NCBI GenBank assembly: GCA_036346225.1
Contig: JARFIW010001190.1
Location: 186,001-250,000 of the forward strand
Reading direction: 5' to 3'
DNA length: 64,000 bases
Origin: Platerodrilus igneus
Lineage: Eukaryota > Arthropoda > Insecta > Coleoptera > Lycidae
This document shows, piece after piece, positions 11,827-25,187 of this stretch (its first letter is position 1; each line of letters opens with the position of its first letter). A program made the position numbers and the translations under genes. The notes below the pieces were generated by a model that ran no database searches, was not told the DNA's origin, and saw only the letters and a program-made list of their open reading frames with translations.

Positions 11827-13545
11827 GTAAGTTGTAATTATTTTTCTATAGAATATGTGTCAGAAACGAAAACACTTTCAACCATTCTTGTGATACTAAT
11901 TCAGTAAAGTAAAGTAAAGACTTTCTATTGTAATTTTCATGAAATGTAGAACAAATTAAAGATGTCAGGTGGTGTTACTGAAAAGTTTTTAAAAGATAAA
12001 TGGAAGAACTGTGGTGTTTGAACTAATCGGAGAAAGTACAAGTCGAATATCATCCCTGCCGTAAGGGTTTATTAAACCTTTATAGAAAGGTGTTGAACAA
12101 TCGCTTACGGTTTAATTTTGAGTTTTGATTGACTAATAATTACAATGTTTAGGAACTATATTTTGTGCTTTACAATTGTCATATCTATTGAGAGACCTTT
12201 GAATTTAAGCGTTTGTTTGATAAGCTTTTTAATCGATAATTTAAGCAACATACATGCCACTTACCTTCTCCCTTAAAATTTGATACTGCTGTACAAAAGT
12301 AATTACCTAGTGGAAAATTTTAGTTTTGGTGGCGTTTCAACTAAAGCTGGCTAAGATCTCTCAATGATCAAATATAATAAATAGTAAATAATGTTTTATG
12401 CAAGATAGTTCTGACCTGTAGTTTTCCTTGAGCGTCTTTCAGCTGCATGCCCGTGGATCAGTACCTCAATATTGCTTTTAGTTGATTCTCCAAGTTCTAC
12501 CCCGTTGAATGTGATCTGCTTTAACTTTTCATAACGTCGTAATGTCTTTAGGTTTATTCTTAGATTTTCGTATTTTAGAGTTTCGCACTTAGATTATTGT
12601 TTTTAGAGTTTTCTTAGAATTTTTTTAGATTTATCCTTAAAATCGTTCTTAGAGTTTCCTTACGTAGAGCCCTGAATTATGAATATTTAACCTAAATTAA
12701 TAAATAAATATCTACTTACGTTTTCTAGCAAACGGTCAAGTTTTGTCCCGTATATATTCACTATAATTAATTCAAATATTTTATAACATCATTTTTCACA
12801 AAATTTTCATTGTTTAATTCGAACATTTACTTGACGCGTAAATTCTTAAGTATCAGTGATGCAGTTTGTACGCGGTTTAAAGCAAGACTGTCTGCTTATC
12901 AAGACCTCCCACATTATATAGCCTGCGCCTCCTTTAAATTCATTAGTTTATCAGAGCTGGTGTTTAAAATGTATGACCAACCATCCGTTGTTTTCAATAT
13001 TCTTGGGCTTCTACAGTTTATCACTGATATTGCCTTATAGAAACGGTCCGTTGGTCACGTAGGTATTCGTATGCTCTGTTTTGTATTTAATTTATAGCGT
13101 CTGTCTTTGATGTTGTTACAGTAATTTCTAATTCGCTTAGGCACGTAATTACACTAATGGCGTTGTTTGTCAAGATAATATTTTGGGATCTGCATTAACT
13201 ACATGTAGAAAATCACGTAGACAAAGTGACGTAAATTAACATACTTCCGTTTAGCTTTTTGCGTTTCCAAAGCGTATTTATTTTGAAGGATGCGTTTTTT
13301 ATCAAGACTCTACGTTATCTGCTTTTATTATCACTCGTTTAATGTGAATTATATTATGATTATTCTAGGTTTTTCCTGCTTTTAAGGTGTATTAATTTAT
13401 AATTTATACACATTTTGGTTTAAGACAAGTTTGATTACGTATTTTTAATGCTAAATAAATGCTGTTTTCTAACTCCTAGTACTATTTACATGTATTGGGT
13501 AACCATTATGACTCAATATACCCCTAAATAACTCCTTATCATAGC

Positions 13546-13547
<2 letters not shown>
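11827..13547. other. Non-coding interval (putative intron)
   Basis: AT-rich. No further exon with matching phase was recognised. The open frame at 12810-13040 has no features of a gene. Confidence 0.4.

Positions 13548-13582
<35 letters not shown>
13548..13582. repeat. (TA)n microsatellite
   Basis: About 17 TA units forming the left border of a possible small transposon. Confidence 0.95.
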
Positions 13583-13584
<2 letters not shown>

Positions 13585-14221
13585 GTGGCTGGAACATGCA
13601 AAGAGATATTGATCTTAATAACCAATAGTATAACAACAAACGTTACGATGGCTTCAGTGGAGAAATACAGTGGACTGCAATTTTACCGTGTTTTGTTACG
13701 TTACCTTTAAATATTAAAGGCCACCTTTCTTACCTCACAATTCAGCGTTTATGCAGATTACGATATCCTACGTTAAGTTAAATGTACTTTTTCATTACAT
13801 ATCTCGTAACTGGGGTTAGATGTTGTAAGTGTGTTTCTACTGTTTGATTTTGTTGTGTTCCACTATGTGCTTAGCTAATATACTTAGAAGCAGTGTTGGA
13901 ACTTAGTTGTAATTAGAACTAGGTAATTAAAGTTTTTTGTCGCGTAGTAGCTTAATGAATTGCTTTTTGAAATCACGAAAACCCGAGAACTATACCAACT
14001 ACGAACTTGCATATAGGGTGGAAATTTTGAACACTTATTGCGAAATCATTTTATGTGCTTTATGTGACTCAGGATAACAATAGCATAGGTAAATTATTTC
14101 TTAAAAAACATGCGACAAAATAGCAGTACTAAAACTTTTACTTAAGTTGACTGAGTCGGGTATTTAATAAGGGGTCCAAGAGTAAAATGTCTTAGAGGTA
14201 TCATAAAACAAATGCCACCCC

Positions 14222-14222
<1 letters not shown>
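13583..14222. mobile_element. Possible 640-bp MITE between two (TA)n tracts
   Basis: The left end reads GGGTGGCTGG directly after (TA)n. The right end reads GCCACCCC directly before the next (TA)n, so the ends are inverted (GGGTGGC). Non-coding inside. The short inverted end and the TA flanks fit a TA-targeting MITE, but the match is only about 8 bp. Confidence 0.35.

Positions 14223-14271
<49 letters not shown>
14223..14271. repeat. (TA)n microsatellite
   Basis: About 24 TA units immediately before the satellite array. Confidence 0.95.
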
Positions 14272-14274
<3 letters not shown>

Positions 14275-17200
14275 ACGCGCATAGTTCCGGGACTGTTTTT
14301 AAAAATTTCAGATGAAGGTTATTTCGGAGAAATATGACAAGAGATTACTAATGGAACATAAAATTTTTCAAAATTCGGAATATTTGATGTAATATTGAGT
14401 TTTATGTATACAACGTATAGTTCCAGGACATTTGCAATAAAATGTTGTATTACTATCCAGAACCGATTTTATACCATTGGATGTAGGTTATTTCGAACAT
14501 TTCTAACAAGAGCTTCCCAATGGTACTTAAAATTTTTGAAAACTCGGAATATTTGATGTACTATTGCGTTTTATGTATACAACGAATAGTTCCAGGACAT
14601 TTGCAATAAAATGTTGTATTACGCAGCGGGACCGATTTTATACCATTGGATGTAGGTTATTTCGGACATTTCTACCAATAGCTTTCCAATGGTACTTAAA
14701 AATCTTCAAAATTCGGAATATTTGATGTACCATTGCGTTTTATGTATACAGCGTATAGTTCCAGGACATTTACAATAAAATGTTGTATTACGATCCGGGA
14801 CCGATTTTATACCATTGGATGTAGGTTATTTCGGACACTTCTAACAAGAGCTTCCCAATGGTACTTAAAATTTATCAAAACTCGGAATATTAGATGTACT
14901 ATTGCGTTTTATGTATACAACGTATAGTTCCAGGACATTTGCAATAAAATGTTGTATTACGATCCGGGACCGATTTTATACCATTGGATGTAGGTTATTT
15001 CGGACACTTCTAACAAGAGCTTCCAAATGGTACTTAAAATTTATCAAAACTCGGAATATTAGATGTACTATTGCGTTTTATGTATACAACGTATAGTTCG
15101 AGGACATTTGCATTAAAATGTTGTATTACGATCCGGGACAGACTTTATACCATTGGATGTAGGTTATTTCGGACATTTCTAACAAGAGCTTCCCAATGCT
15201 ACTTAAAATTTATCAAAACTCGGAATATTAGATGTAATATTGCGTTTTATGTATACAACGTATAGTTCCAGGACATTTGCAATAAAATGTTGTATTACTA
15301 TCCAGAACCGATTTTATACCATTGGATGTAGGTTATTTCGGACATTTCTAACAATAGCTTCACAATGGTACATAAAATTTATCAAAATTCGGAATATTTT
15401 ATGTACTATTTCGTTTTGTATATACAACGTATAGTTCCAGGACATTTGCAATAAAATGTTGTATTACGTTCCGAGACCGATTTCATACCAATGAATGTAT
15501 GTTGTGTCGGACATTTTTAACAATAACCTACCAATGGTACATACAGGTTATATCAAAACTCTGAACTCTTGATGCACTACTGCGTTTTATATATACAACG
15601 TATAGCCCCAGGATATTTGCAATAAAATGTTGTATTACGTTCCGGGACCGATTTTAAACCAATTTCGGACATTTTTAAAAATAGCCTCCCAAGGGTACAT
15701 AAAGTTTATCATAGCTCGGAATACTTGATGTACTATTTCGTTTTATGTACACAACGAAAGGTTCCAGAAGATTTGCTATAAAAGGTTGTATTACGTTCCG
15801 GGACCGATTTTATACCTTTGGATGTAGGTTATTTCGGACATTTCTAACAATAGCTTCCCAATGGTACATAAAATTTATCAAAATTCGATATTTGATGTAG
15901 TATTGCGTTTTATGAATACAATGTATAGTTCCAGGACATTTGCAATAGAATGTTGTATTATGTTCCGGCACCGATTTTATACCATTGGATGTAGATTATT
16001 TCGGACATTTCTAACAATAGCTTTCCAATGGTACATAAAATTTATCAAAACTCGGAATATTTGATGTACTATTGTGTTTTATTATACAACGTATAGTTCC
16101 AGGACATTTGCAATAAAATGTTGTATTACGTTCCGGGACCGATTTTATACCATTGAATGTAGGTTGTGTCGGACATTTTAACAATAGCTTCCAATGGTAC
16201 ATAAAAGTTATATCAAAACTCGAGATCTCTTGATGCACTATTGCGTTTTATATATACAACGTATAGCCCCAGGATATTTGCAATAAAATGTTGTATTACG
16301 TTCCGGGACCGATTTTAAACTCAATTTCGGACATTTTAACAATAGCCTCCCAATGGTACATAAAGTTTATCAAAACTCGGAATATTTGATGTACTATTTC
16401 GTTTTATGTACACAACGTATAGGTTCCAGAAGATTTGCTATAAATGGTTGTATTACGTTCCGGGACCGATTTTATACCTTTGGATGTAGGTTATTTCGGA
16501 CATTTCTAACAATAGCTTCCCAATGGTACATAAAAGTTTATCAAAATTCGGATATTTGATGTACTATTGCGTTTTATATATACAACGTATAGTTCCAGGA
16601 CTATTTGCAATAGAAATGTTGTATTACGTTGCCGGGCACCGATTTTATACCAATTGAATGTAGATTATTTCGGACATTTCTAACAATAGCTTCCCAATGG
16701 TACATAAAGATTATATCAAAACTCGGAATACTTGATGCACTATTGCATTTTATGTATACAACGTATAGTTCCAGGACATTTGCAATAAAATGTTGCACTA
16801 CGCTGGGGGACCGATTTTATACCATTGGATGTAGGTTGTGTCGGACATGTTTAACAATAGCTTCCCAATGGTACATAAAAGTTATATCAAAACTCGGAGT
16901 CCTTGATGCACTATTGCGTTTTATATATACAACGTATAGCCCCAGAATATTTTCAATAAAATGTTGTATTACATTCCGGGACCGATTTTAAACTCATTTC
17001 AGACATTTTTAACAATAGCCTCCCAATGGTACATAAAGTTTATCAAAACTTGGAATATTTGATGTACTATTTCGTTTTATATATACAACGTATAGTTCCA
17101 GGAAATTTGCAATAAAATGTTGTATTACGTTCCGGGACCAATTTTATACCAATGAATGTATGTTGAACGGACATTTTTAACAATATCCTCCCAATGTACA

Positions 17201-18625
17201 TAAAGGTTATATCAAAACTCGGAACTCTTGATGCACTACTGCGTTTTATATATACAACGTATAGTTCCAGGATATTTGCAATAAAATGTTGTATTACGTT
17301 CCGGGCCCGATTTTAAACCAATTTTGGACATTTTTAAAAATAGCCTCCCAATGGTACATAAAGTTTATCAAAACTCGGAATATTTGATGTACTATTTTGT
17401 TTTATGTACAAACGAAAGGTTCCAGGAATTTGCTATAAAATGTTGTATTACGTTCCGGGACCGATTTTATACCTTTGGATTAGTTTTCGGACATTTTTAA
17501 CAATAGCTCCAATGGTACATAAAATTTATCAAAACTCGGAATATTTGATGTACTATTTCGTTTTATGTATACAACGTATAGTTCCAGACATTTGCAATAA
17601 AATGTTGTATTACGTTCCGGGACCGATTTTATACCTTAGAATGTAGTTGGTCGGACATTTTAACAATAGCCTCCCAATGGTACATAAAGGTTATATCAAA
17701 ACTCGGAATATTTGATGTACTATTGCGTTTTTATATACAACGTATAGCCCAGGATATTTGCAATAAAATGTTGTATTACGTTCCGGGACCGATTTTAAAC
17801 CAAATTTTCGGACATTTTTAACAATAGCCTCCCAATGGTACATAAAGGTTATATCAAAACTCGGAATCCTTGATGCACTATTGCATTTTATATGTACAAC
17901 GTATGGCCCCAGGATATTTGCAATAAAATGTTGTATTACGTTCCGGGACCGATTTTAAACCAATTTCGGACATTTTTAAAAATAGCCTCCCAATGGTACA
18001 TAAAGTTTATCAAAACTCGGAATATTTGATGTACTATTTCGTTTTATGTACAGAACGAAAAGTTCTTGGAGATTTGCTATAAGATGTTGTATTACGTTCC
18101 GGGACCGATTTTATACCTTTGGATGTACGTTGTGTCGGACATTTTTAACAATAGCTGCTCAATGGTACATAAAATTTATCAAAACTCGGAATATTTGATG
18201 TACTATTGCGTTTTATGTATACAACGTATAGTTTCAGGACATTTGTAATAGAATGTTGTATTACGTTCCGGGACCGATTTTGTACCATTGGATGTAGGTT
18301 ATTTCGGACATTTCTAACAATAACTTCCCAATAGTACATAAAATTTATCAAACTCGGAATCCTTGATGCACTATTGCATTTTATATATACAACGTATAGC
18401 CCCAGGATATTTGAAATAAAATGTTGTATTACGTTCCGGGATCAATTTTATACAATTGAATGTAGGTTGTGTCGGACATTTTTAACAATAGCCTCTCAAT
18501 GATATATTAAGTTTATCAAAATTCGGAATCCTTGATGTACTATTTCGTTTTATGTATACAGAGTATGGTTCCAGGATATTTGCCATAAATTGTTGTATTA
18601 CGTTGCGGGACCGTTTTTATACTTG
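14272..18625 (+). repeat. Satellite array, about 169-bp monomer, roughly 25 copies
   Basis: Head-to-tail copies built around TTCCAGGACATTTGCAATAA, GTTCCGGGACCGATTTTA, TCGGACATTT, CCCAATGGTACATAAA and ACTCGGAATA. The period is exactly 169 bp in the best-preserved part (about 14730-15430). To the right, monomers fall into several subtypes that differ at GTAGGTTATTTCGG versus GTTGTGTCGG and at ATTTGATGTA versus CTTGATGCA, giving a higher-order pattern. Each monomer has an inverted pair ACCATTGG / CCAATGGT. The array starts at GTCACGCGCATAGTTCC beside a (TA)n tract. Overlapping ORFs of 60-120 codons recur with the period and are artefacts of the repeat. Confidence 0.95.
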
Positions 18626-20026
18626 TAGATGCAACAGGATTTGATAATCAAAATACTAAATACTTAAATAAAAGTTATAAAAAATCTATTTTATCAAACT
18701 ATTGTGATTATTCCTCTATAGGTGTCATTACTTTTTTAATATTAAGTTAATTGGGAACTGTTAATTTGATTTCTAATAGATGTACACATAATAGGCGAGT
18801 TAAGGTTCGGGCCTTGGGAGCTGAGTTTTTAAAAACACTTCCAAACTTCTTAACAAATTTATTTGATTAAACAGAATTGAATGTAGAATTTTACCAACTT
18901 AATTTAAAATTACTCTAAGTAAAAAAGAATTAATTGTACTATTTTGAGTAGTCTAAGCAACTGCAACGTTAAAGCTGAATACTTTAACTGACTGCCGGGT
19001 CTCGGGCTATTTATGATGTGCCAACCTCCTCACATGGCTTTGGGCACTTGTAGAGCTCATGTTTGCTTATTCTTAATTTTTTTCATTGTTACAATGTTAT
19101 AATCTTAATTTCTAAGTAATCGCGGTATCTTGACCGTCTGTGACCTACCACTTGCAGTGTCACTATCGTCTGGATACAAAGTATTGCATCCGTTCTCATA
19201 AACTGTTAATAAACTTTATTAATTGTCCTTGTATTACATTGTTGCATTTCACTTAGTAACTTCTTAATAATTTCTAAGATTTTCTATTAGGTTCTATTTT
19301 ATAATACATACATAATTGGGGGATATGTAACTGGCGTCATTAGAAAAAATATCTAAGACGGGACCCTGGTGGTGAAGCTTTATGAAATGGGTTGATTGCT
19401 TCTTCCCTTATTATGCCGATTTTTTCTGCAGAGATTACTCATCTATATATAGAAATAAAAATTAAACTACTTTGTTTTTATTACATTACATTCATTAAAA
19501 AAATTATTGCTTTAATGAATTAAGGAAATCATGAAATTAATGGTATTGAAAGGTAATATAAAATAACACAAACAATTAATAATCAAGACATTTCTTGTAT
19601 TCTGTCGCTGGAGGTCTAAAGGTCTAATTAATATTCTGTACAAAATATTAGTGTTACGTAGTCCCTTTAGTTTTACAAAATATCATCCATTTTTTATAGC
19701 TTTTATATTTGAATTCGCAGAAAAGCTTATGCATAAAACAAAACATCCCTACGACGGCATTAAAAAATTACAAACTGAAGTTATGATGTGTTGAGCGTTT
19801 AGGCTATTCTGTAAAATAAATTGTAAATGACTGACGTCTAGAAGGTCTCCAGCAAGCAGCTATTTTTGTTTATTTGTGTAAGAGCTACACACATTTATTC
19901 GTCACAAAGGAACTTTCAATTTTTGAATATTCCTTGACCTGCTTATCTACATCAAGCTTAGGAGTTCCCTTATGTACTTTTTTCTTTTCTTTGGGAATAA
20001 ACCCAACCATTGTTTTTAAAAGAGTG
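18626..20026. other. Non-coding interval
   Basis: AT-rich sequence with no supported gene. The 65-codon frame starting at 19874 overlaps the ribozyme-like relic and is probably not a gene. Confidence 0.4.
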
Positions 20027-20067
20027 TTTATTGACGTTTCGGTTCATGACCTACATTCATCGTCAAA
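20027..20067 (-). repeat. Hammerhead-like relic of a Penelope-like element
   Basis: On the minus strand the order is TTGACGATGA, a stem (GTAGGTCATGAAC) and CGAAACGTCAATAA. CGAAACGTCA after a GATGA element is the signature of minimal type I hammerhead ribozymes in Penelope-like elements and retrozymes. The CTGATGA core is imperfect (CGATGA), so activity is doubtful. Confidence 0.4.
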
Positions 20068-20235
20068 ATAATTATAATGAAGTTTTGAATTTGACATTTC
20101 TGCATAAATTGAATCGAGTTTGGCTTATCAATATTTGCTATATGTGAGTTAGATGACTATGTATGTACTAGCTGAACGCTTTAAAAATTCAAAAGGAGTA
20201 AGTGCCTTCAGTTGGTGTTGTGCTCATTTTTTCTG

Positions 20236-20480
20236 AATTTTTAAGTATTCGTCTAGCATATAATCAGTAGTAATACCATAAGTACTTCAAAATATTCATT
20301 TTATACATCGATTGCTTGTTGCACAATTACAAAGAGTGTCCGTTTGACAATTTAAATAATCCGACCGCGAAGAGGGTGTATTATTCTGTCAAACTGACAC
20401 GATTTGTAATTGTGCAGGAAGTTTGAGATGTATAACTGTATTTATTTTGAAGCACGAATAGTATTTGATACGAATATTTT
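20236..20480. repeat. Foldback / hairpin MITE
   Basis: Two arms of roughly 100 bp centred near 20365. The inner arms are strong: GCACAATTACAAAG with TTTGTAATTGTGC, and GTCCGTTTGACA with TGTCAAACTGAC. The outer arms (ACTTCAAAATATTCATTTTATACATC against its inverted counterpart near 20430-20455) are weaker. Non-coding; it would fold into one long hairpin. Confidence 0.65.
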
Positions 20481-21104
20481 TTGAGTAAATTTGAACAATA
20501 GAATCTACACATTTTTGAAGAATTATTAATAAATGTCAAAATAGCGCGTTTAGTTTGTATGTAACAATATGAAATTGGTTACTATGGAAATGCAAATAAT
20601 GCAGAATTTTTGATTGCTTGAGTTACTCTATGTATAATCGTATATTATCGAAATTATACAAGGTAGCTTAACTAAATTGGATGTTCTGATTGGTTGAAAA
20701 TCGTAGAAAAACAATAAAAATCAGGTATTATCAAAATTTCATGTAGAAATCCTCTTTTAAAAATCAATAGAACTATGTATCTGCCGCACAGTTTATTTTT
20801 AATTTTGTTTTTTAAAAATTCCATTAAAAAAATTTAATAATACAGAGTCTAGACTCTCAGTAAGATTTAAAAAATTAAATATCTTAAGTTTACAATTGTT
20901 TCGGCAGCCTAATAAAATCTATAAAAATATAACAGCCATCATCAGAACATGTTAAAAATAATTTGCTTATTTGACGAATGAGTTTAACAAAAAAATTCAT
21001 ATTAAATAAAGCGTTACGGCACAATTCTACGTTCCATCACCACAATGTGATGGCTTGAAATTTCAAGCAACACATTGATTAGTTTACATTGTCCTGCATA
21101 CAGC

Positions 21105-21425
21105 GGGTGTTCAACCAAACTTACGAAGTAAGTTAGGTTAATATAATCGCTACGTCGTCATCGCCGCCGTCGTCCGTTGCCATACTCCCATAATGATACA
21201 ATAAATGATATATATGTACCTTGTTTAGTTTTTTACGCTGATTACAAATATGCTATACCCCTTTCGATATCTCATTTAGTTTTCAAGATAATCGAATTTA
21301 TTTAAGAAATGTTAACAATACAAACTAATATAAACCTTAATAGAAATTTTTTCAACCATTTAATTTAAAATATATAATTTCCTTTTATAAAATTTACGAA
21401 GTTTGGTTGCAAGGCGTATAGTAGT
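21105..21425. repeat. Possible short inverted-repeat element
   Basis: CAACCAAACTTACGAAG near 21113 is mirrored by TTACGAAGTTTGGTTG near 21397, bracketing about 320 bp of non-coding sequence. No target duplication could be confirmed. Confidence 0.4.
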
Positions 21426-22978
21426 ATTATTATCTCAGGGCGGGTGACCTTGAAAAAACCTGCGCGAGGAGGAGCTATATTAATAATCAAAATAAAAAAG
21501 TGAGACTAGAAAACATCGACTGCTTGCACGTCCAGTGTTGCCAGAGCAAAAATTGTCGAGCAACCAAGGAATGGGTTTTAAATAGTTTTATGTTGATCTT
21601 TGCCCTTCTATAAAAATGATCTGAGCTTATTGTTAGATGTGATATCCCGATTATTGATTGATTGGATCAGTGTACACAAGATATTTTATCACTTATACTC
21701 ACTAGTAGAACAAAAACAATTTGGTAGTACTACATATACGTTTTTTTCAAATCAATAGACGTTTTTGTTTTAAACACAAACTATAAACTATAAACACTAT
21801 TAAAAACAATCTGTCGTCCTTGACTATGAATCACCTCCTTCTTATTCATAATATTACTCTAAAATATATCATAATTAATCATTGAACGAACATTCTTTTT
21901 AAATACTTACATTGCTGAAGAAATTAACTATCAGTTGGTTTTGAAAAAAACTGCTTTGATGACTATTACTTGATACAAATATTAAAACGGAAAACTGAAA
22001 ACAATAAGACCTTGATAAGAGCGAGAATGACAATGACAGTTACCGTTCACATTCGGTATATACAGTATTGGGATCCGCTGAGTATGTGCACTGTTGCCAC
22101 AGCAAATATTTACGGATAAAGAAACTACGAACCTAGAATTGTTTATAAGTAAAAACAAGTAAAAGCTCCGATATTATATGGAGGTCTGGATTTATTTCAT
22201 ATATTTATGAATTTCTAGATACCGCCAGCATGAACGGGGTCCTTACAAACAATATTTTACTTAACGTAATAAATGGGATATTTGTGACGACGTATTAAAG
22301 CCACATTGCTAGCAAGATGTTTGTGGGTTGTACTGTAGCGTTGTGAATCTTGAGGTTTAAGTATAAATTGAACCTATTGCGCATGTGACGTCACGCGCCA
22401 TGAGATAATAATACTACTCTACATTCGTCTTAGATTTTTTTAAAATAGGATTATACAACTGAGATCGTGTATCATTATTTAGAAATCTCTGAGTATACAG
22501 CATGTAACAGTTGTTTAGCACTTAAATTTAACGTCACCTTTAATGTTTAACCTGTTTCGAATAAATCGACTAAGTTTTTAAATTTTACATGGCTGTCAGT
22601 AAACAAATATAGGTTTTTAACACAAAAATGCTCATACAAAATTCACATGCTGCAATATTAATCATTAACGTATTTATACATTTAGTTCATCTGTAAAACC
22701 GTTCTATTATTCTCCATAGGTATACCTAATGTTTGATTAAATTTTTTAAACCTGTTCTACAAGATAGCTGCAATCTTAAATTTATTTAGTAATAATAAGA
22801 AATATTTACCGTGGTGTGGTGAAAAAGTGTGTGCGGTTTATCATTCGTGATTGATAGCATGTACATTTGAGAACTTACAATAATATTGTGGACGACAATG
22901 TCTAAGTTTACGTGTTTATTATAAAAATTGATGAAAATGAGTTTCTGCCCTTTTCATTATTGCCAAATGAATTTAATA
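21426..22978. other. Non-coding interval
   Basis: AT-rich; no ORF, splice pair or repeat stood out. Confidence 0.4.
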
Positions 22979-22986
22979 TTGCAGAT

Positions 22987-24901
22987 CAGAGATAAACCGG
23001 GTCAATTTGGGTAACTTTTCTGACCGGGTCACGGGACACCGGTTCTGTGGTAAAATCGAGTCTGACCTCGTGACCCGACATGACCTGGTCTGACACGGTG
23101 TTATCCGGCCTGACCCGGTTTGACCCGGTGACTGGAACTAATGCAATGCTGATTGATACTTGCTACGTACCCAGACGTAGCCGGAAAGAAAGTAAATACC
23201 AGGCTAACTACCAAACGCGAAGAGGGGGGGGGGAGATTCACCTACATACCAAGAAAACAAAAAAAAGCACGTCGCCCACGATTATTTATTAACAAATAAA
23301 AAATAAATAAAGGATTCTGTACAAACAAGCAAAAGTAATAAATTAAGCGTTACTATTTCAAAGCAAACAATTATGTGATATGAACAATTTAGTACTTTAG
23401 ATACGAAATGCGCATCTCGTATTTTACACAAAATAAAATTAGTCAGTAATAAATGAGCATGTGAGAGCTTTTGTCAAGTGTTTTTTTTTAAATTGCACTT
23501 AATACTTTTTGTAAAATAAACTAATCAGTAGGAAAGAAGTAACGTGTGAGAGCATTTGTCCAACATTTTTTTAAATTGTACATAATTCCGTTTGTAAAAT
23601 AAACCAATCAGTAGAATAGAATAAGCGTGTGTCTGTCAAACATTGTTAACAATGCTACAACACACCTGTAGAGCGATAATATCAATTTGCAGCAACAAAC
23701 AATAGTCCTACAGTGTCACGTTTCTTTTCACGTAACTACACCAAACGCTGATAGGGAATATACCGTTGATATACACAAAAAAAACAAGTTGTATACCTGT
23801 ATGTGTCTGGATACTTAGCTTGCAAGTCGTCGGGGGCTAGTCAGCACAGCAACGCCAGGGTAGTCAGGATCCATGTGTCCTGCCACCGTAACTGCAGCAG
23901 CGGTCTACAGACAAAATCAGTTGGTCTACGTCACCGAACAGTTGGGCCTACATAAATAAAGAACCCATTTGGCCTCCAGCTAAAAGCTCCTACTTGTCGA
24001 ACAAAAAAAACTTGCATTGCTTTTGAAGTACTGTGACGAAAAATGTAGAAAATATTTCAATGCACAAGCTGCAGAATCAAATTTAAAAATTGGTTCAAAT
24101 ATCACGAGTTCGAACTGCAATCCTCACGTTATCAACGCGCGATTAGCAAACTGGAAAACACGCTATCAACTAATAGTAGGATCTATTATTTCAACAAGTC
24201 TTTAAATAGAGACACAAAAGAAAGCAATTATACGTTATCGAAATGTTTAACAAAATAACAGATATCTAAAACAAGGTATTGACTATTTAATTTATCGAAT
24301 AAATTTTCGTTTTGAAAACAAAGTGAATTTGAGTTAAAATTAGGTTAAGCAGGCTTATACTGAACAGGTACATTGTATAGGGTATTGTTGGAGAATTTAA
24401 AAATAGAAAGGGAATTTATGTAAATGAAATAACCAAATACCGGATACGGTTTTACTGCCGAAAATGAACGTAACATACTATTACTTTGTAAGCTCAAAAA
24501 TGATAAATTTCTACTATTTAAATAAGCAAATAGTTGCTAAGAGATGAAAAAATGATTAAATCATTGCAATTGATATAGTTTCATCCAATACCGAAGGGTT
24601 AAGTTGAATTATAAATAATAACCGATTTGCATTTTGCATAAAATACGAACGGTGCTATTATTACAGTACACTTTTATCAGAAATGTTTACATATTTTCTT
24701 TGAAATTTACACATTCAGTTTCTTTTAAAATTCAGTTTAAAGTTCACTCAAACTTCGTAACCAAGTTATATTTTTGGTCACCGGGTCAGATCGGGTGAGT
24801 TCGGGTCACCGGGTCACACGCAGTTCGGGTCCCCAGGGCCATTTGGGTCACTGGTCGGTCAGGTTACCGGGTCACCATTTAAGTGACCCGGTCCATCTCT
24901 A
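22987..24901. mobile_element. Non-autonomous hAT element with exact 8-bp target duplication
   Basis: TTGCAGAT occurs at 22979-22986 and again at 24902-24909. The element begins CAGAGATAAACCGGGTCA and ends with the inverse of TAGAGATGGACCGGGTCA, an inverted end of about 18 bp with YAGAGATG form, as in hAT elements. Both subterminal zones (about 23000-23120 and 24778-24890) are packed with GACCCGGT / ACCGGGTC units in varied order, probably transposase-binding sites. The 1915-bp interior has no transposase. It contains a 2.8-copy tandem repeat of 83-84 bp and only short chance ORFs. Confidence 0.85.
23440..23645. repeat. Tandem repeat inside the hAT element, 83-84 bp, about 2.8 copies
   Basis: Units begin near 23459, 23543 and 23626 with [CG][AC]GTGTGAGAGC-like starts and share TTTTTTTAAATTG and GTAAAATAAACnAATCAGTAG. 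The third copy is shortened. Confidence 0.75.
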
Positions 24902-25187
24902 TTGCAGATATTGAATGATATTAAAATTTGAAAATTTACCCAGCGTCATAACAATTAATCGTTAAAACATTGTTTTGTTCTTTGAGAGAGTTCTTATGGT
25001 ACTTACACCAAGTATGGTGTGCAACAGCAAAAGATTTCAAAAAATTGACGATATCTTAAAAATTGCATAATTCAGATGTATGGTATGTTGTTGCATGCTT
25101 CATATCCAGAATTGTCCGTACAATTCAGAGTTAAACATTTACAGGATGTTGCATTTAGAATAACCAAATTGCTGGATACTTTATGCA

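Noticed and set aside
14733..18351. Series of 60-120 codon ORFs spaced 169 bp apart
   Set aside because: They recur with the satellite period, overlap each other in different frames and are repeat artefacts.
14272..18625. Satellite as a retrozyme-type ribozyme array
   Set aside because: Monomer length fits, but neither strand of the consensus has a CTGATGA plus GAAA hammerhead core.
24017..24205. 62-codon ORF inside the hAT element
   Set aside because: No transposase motif, not bounded by signals; likely chance in a non-autonomous element.
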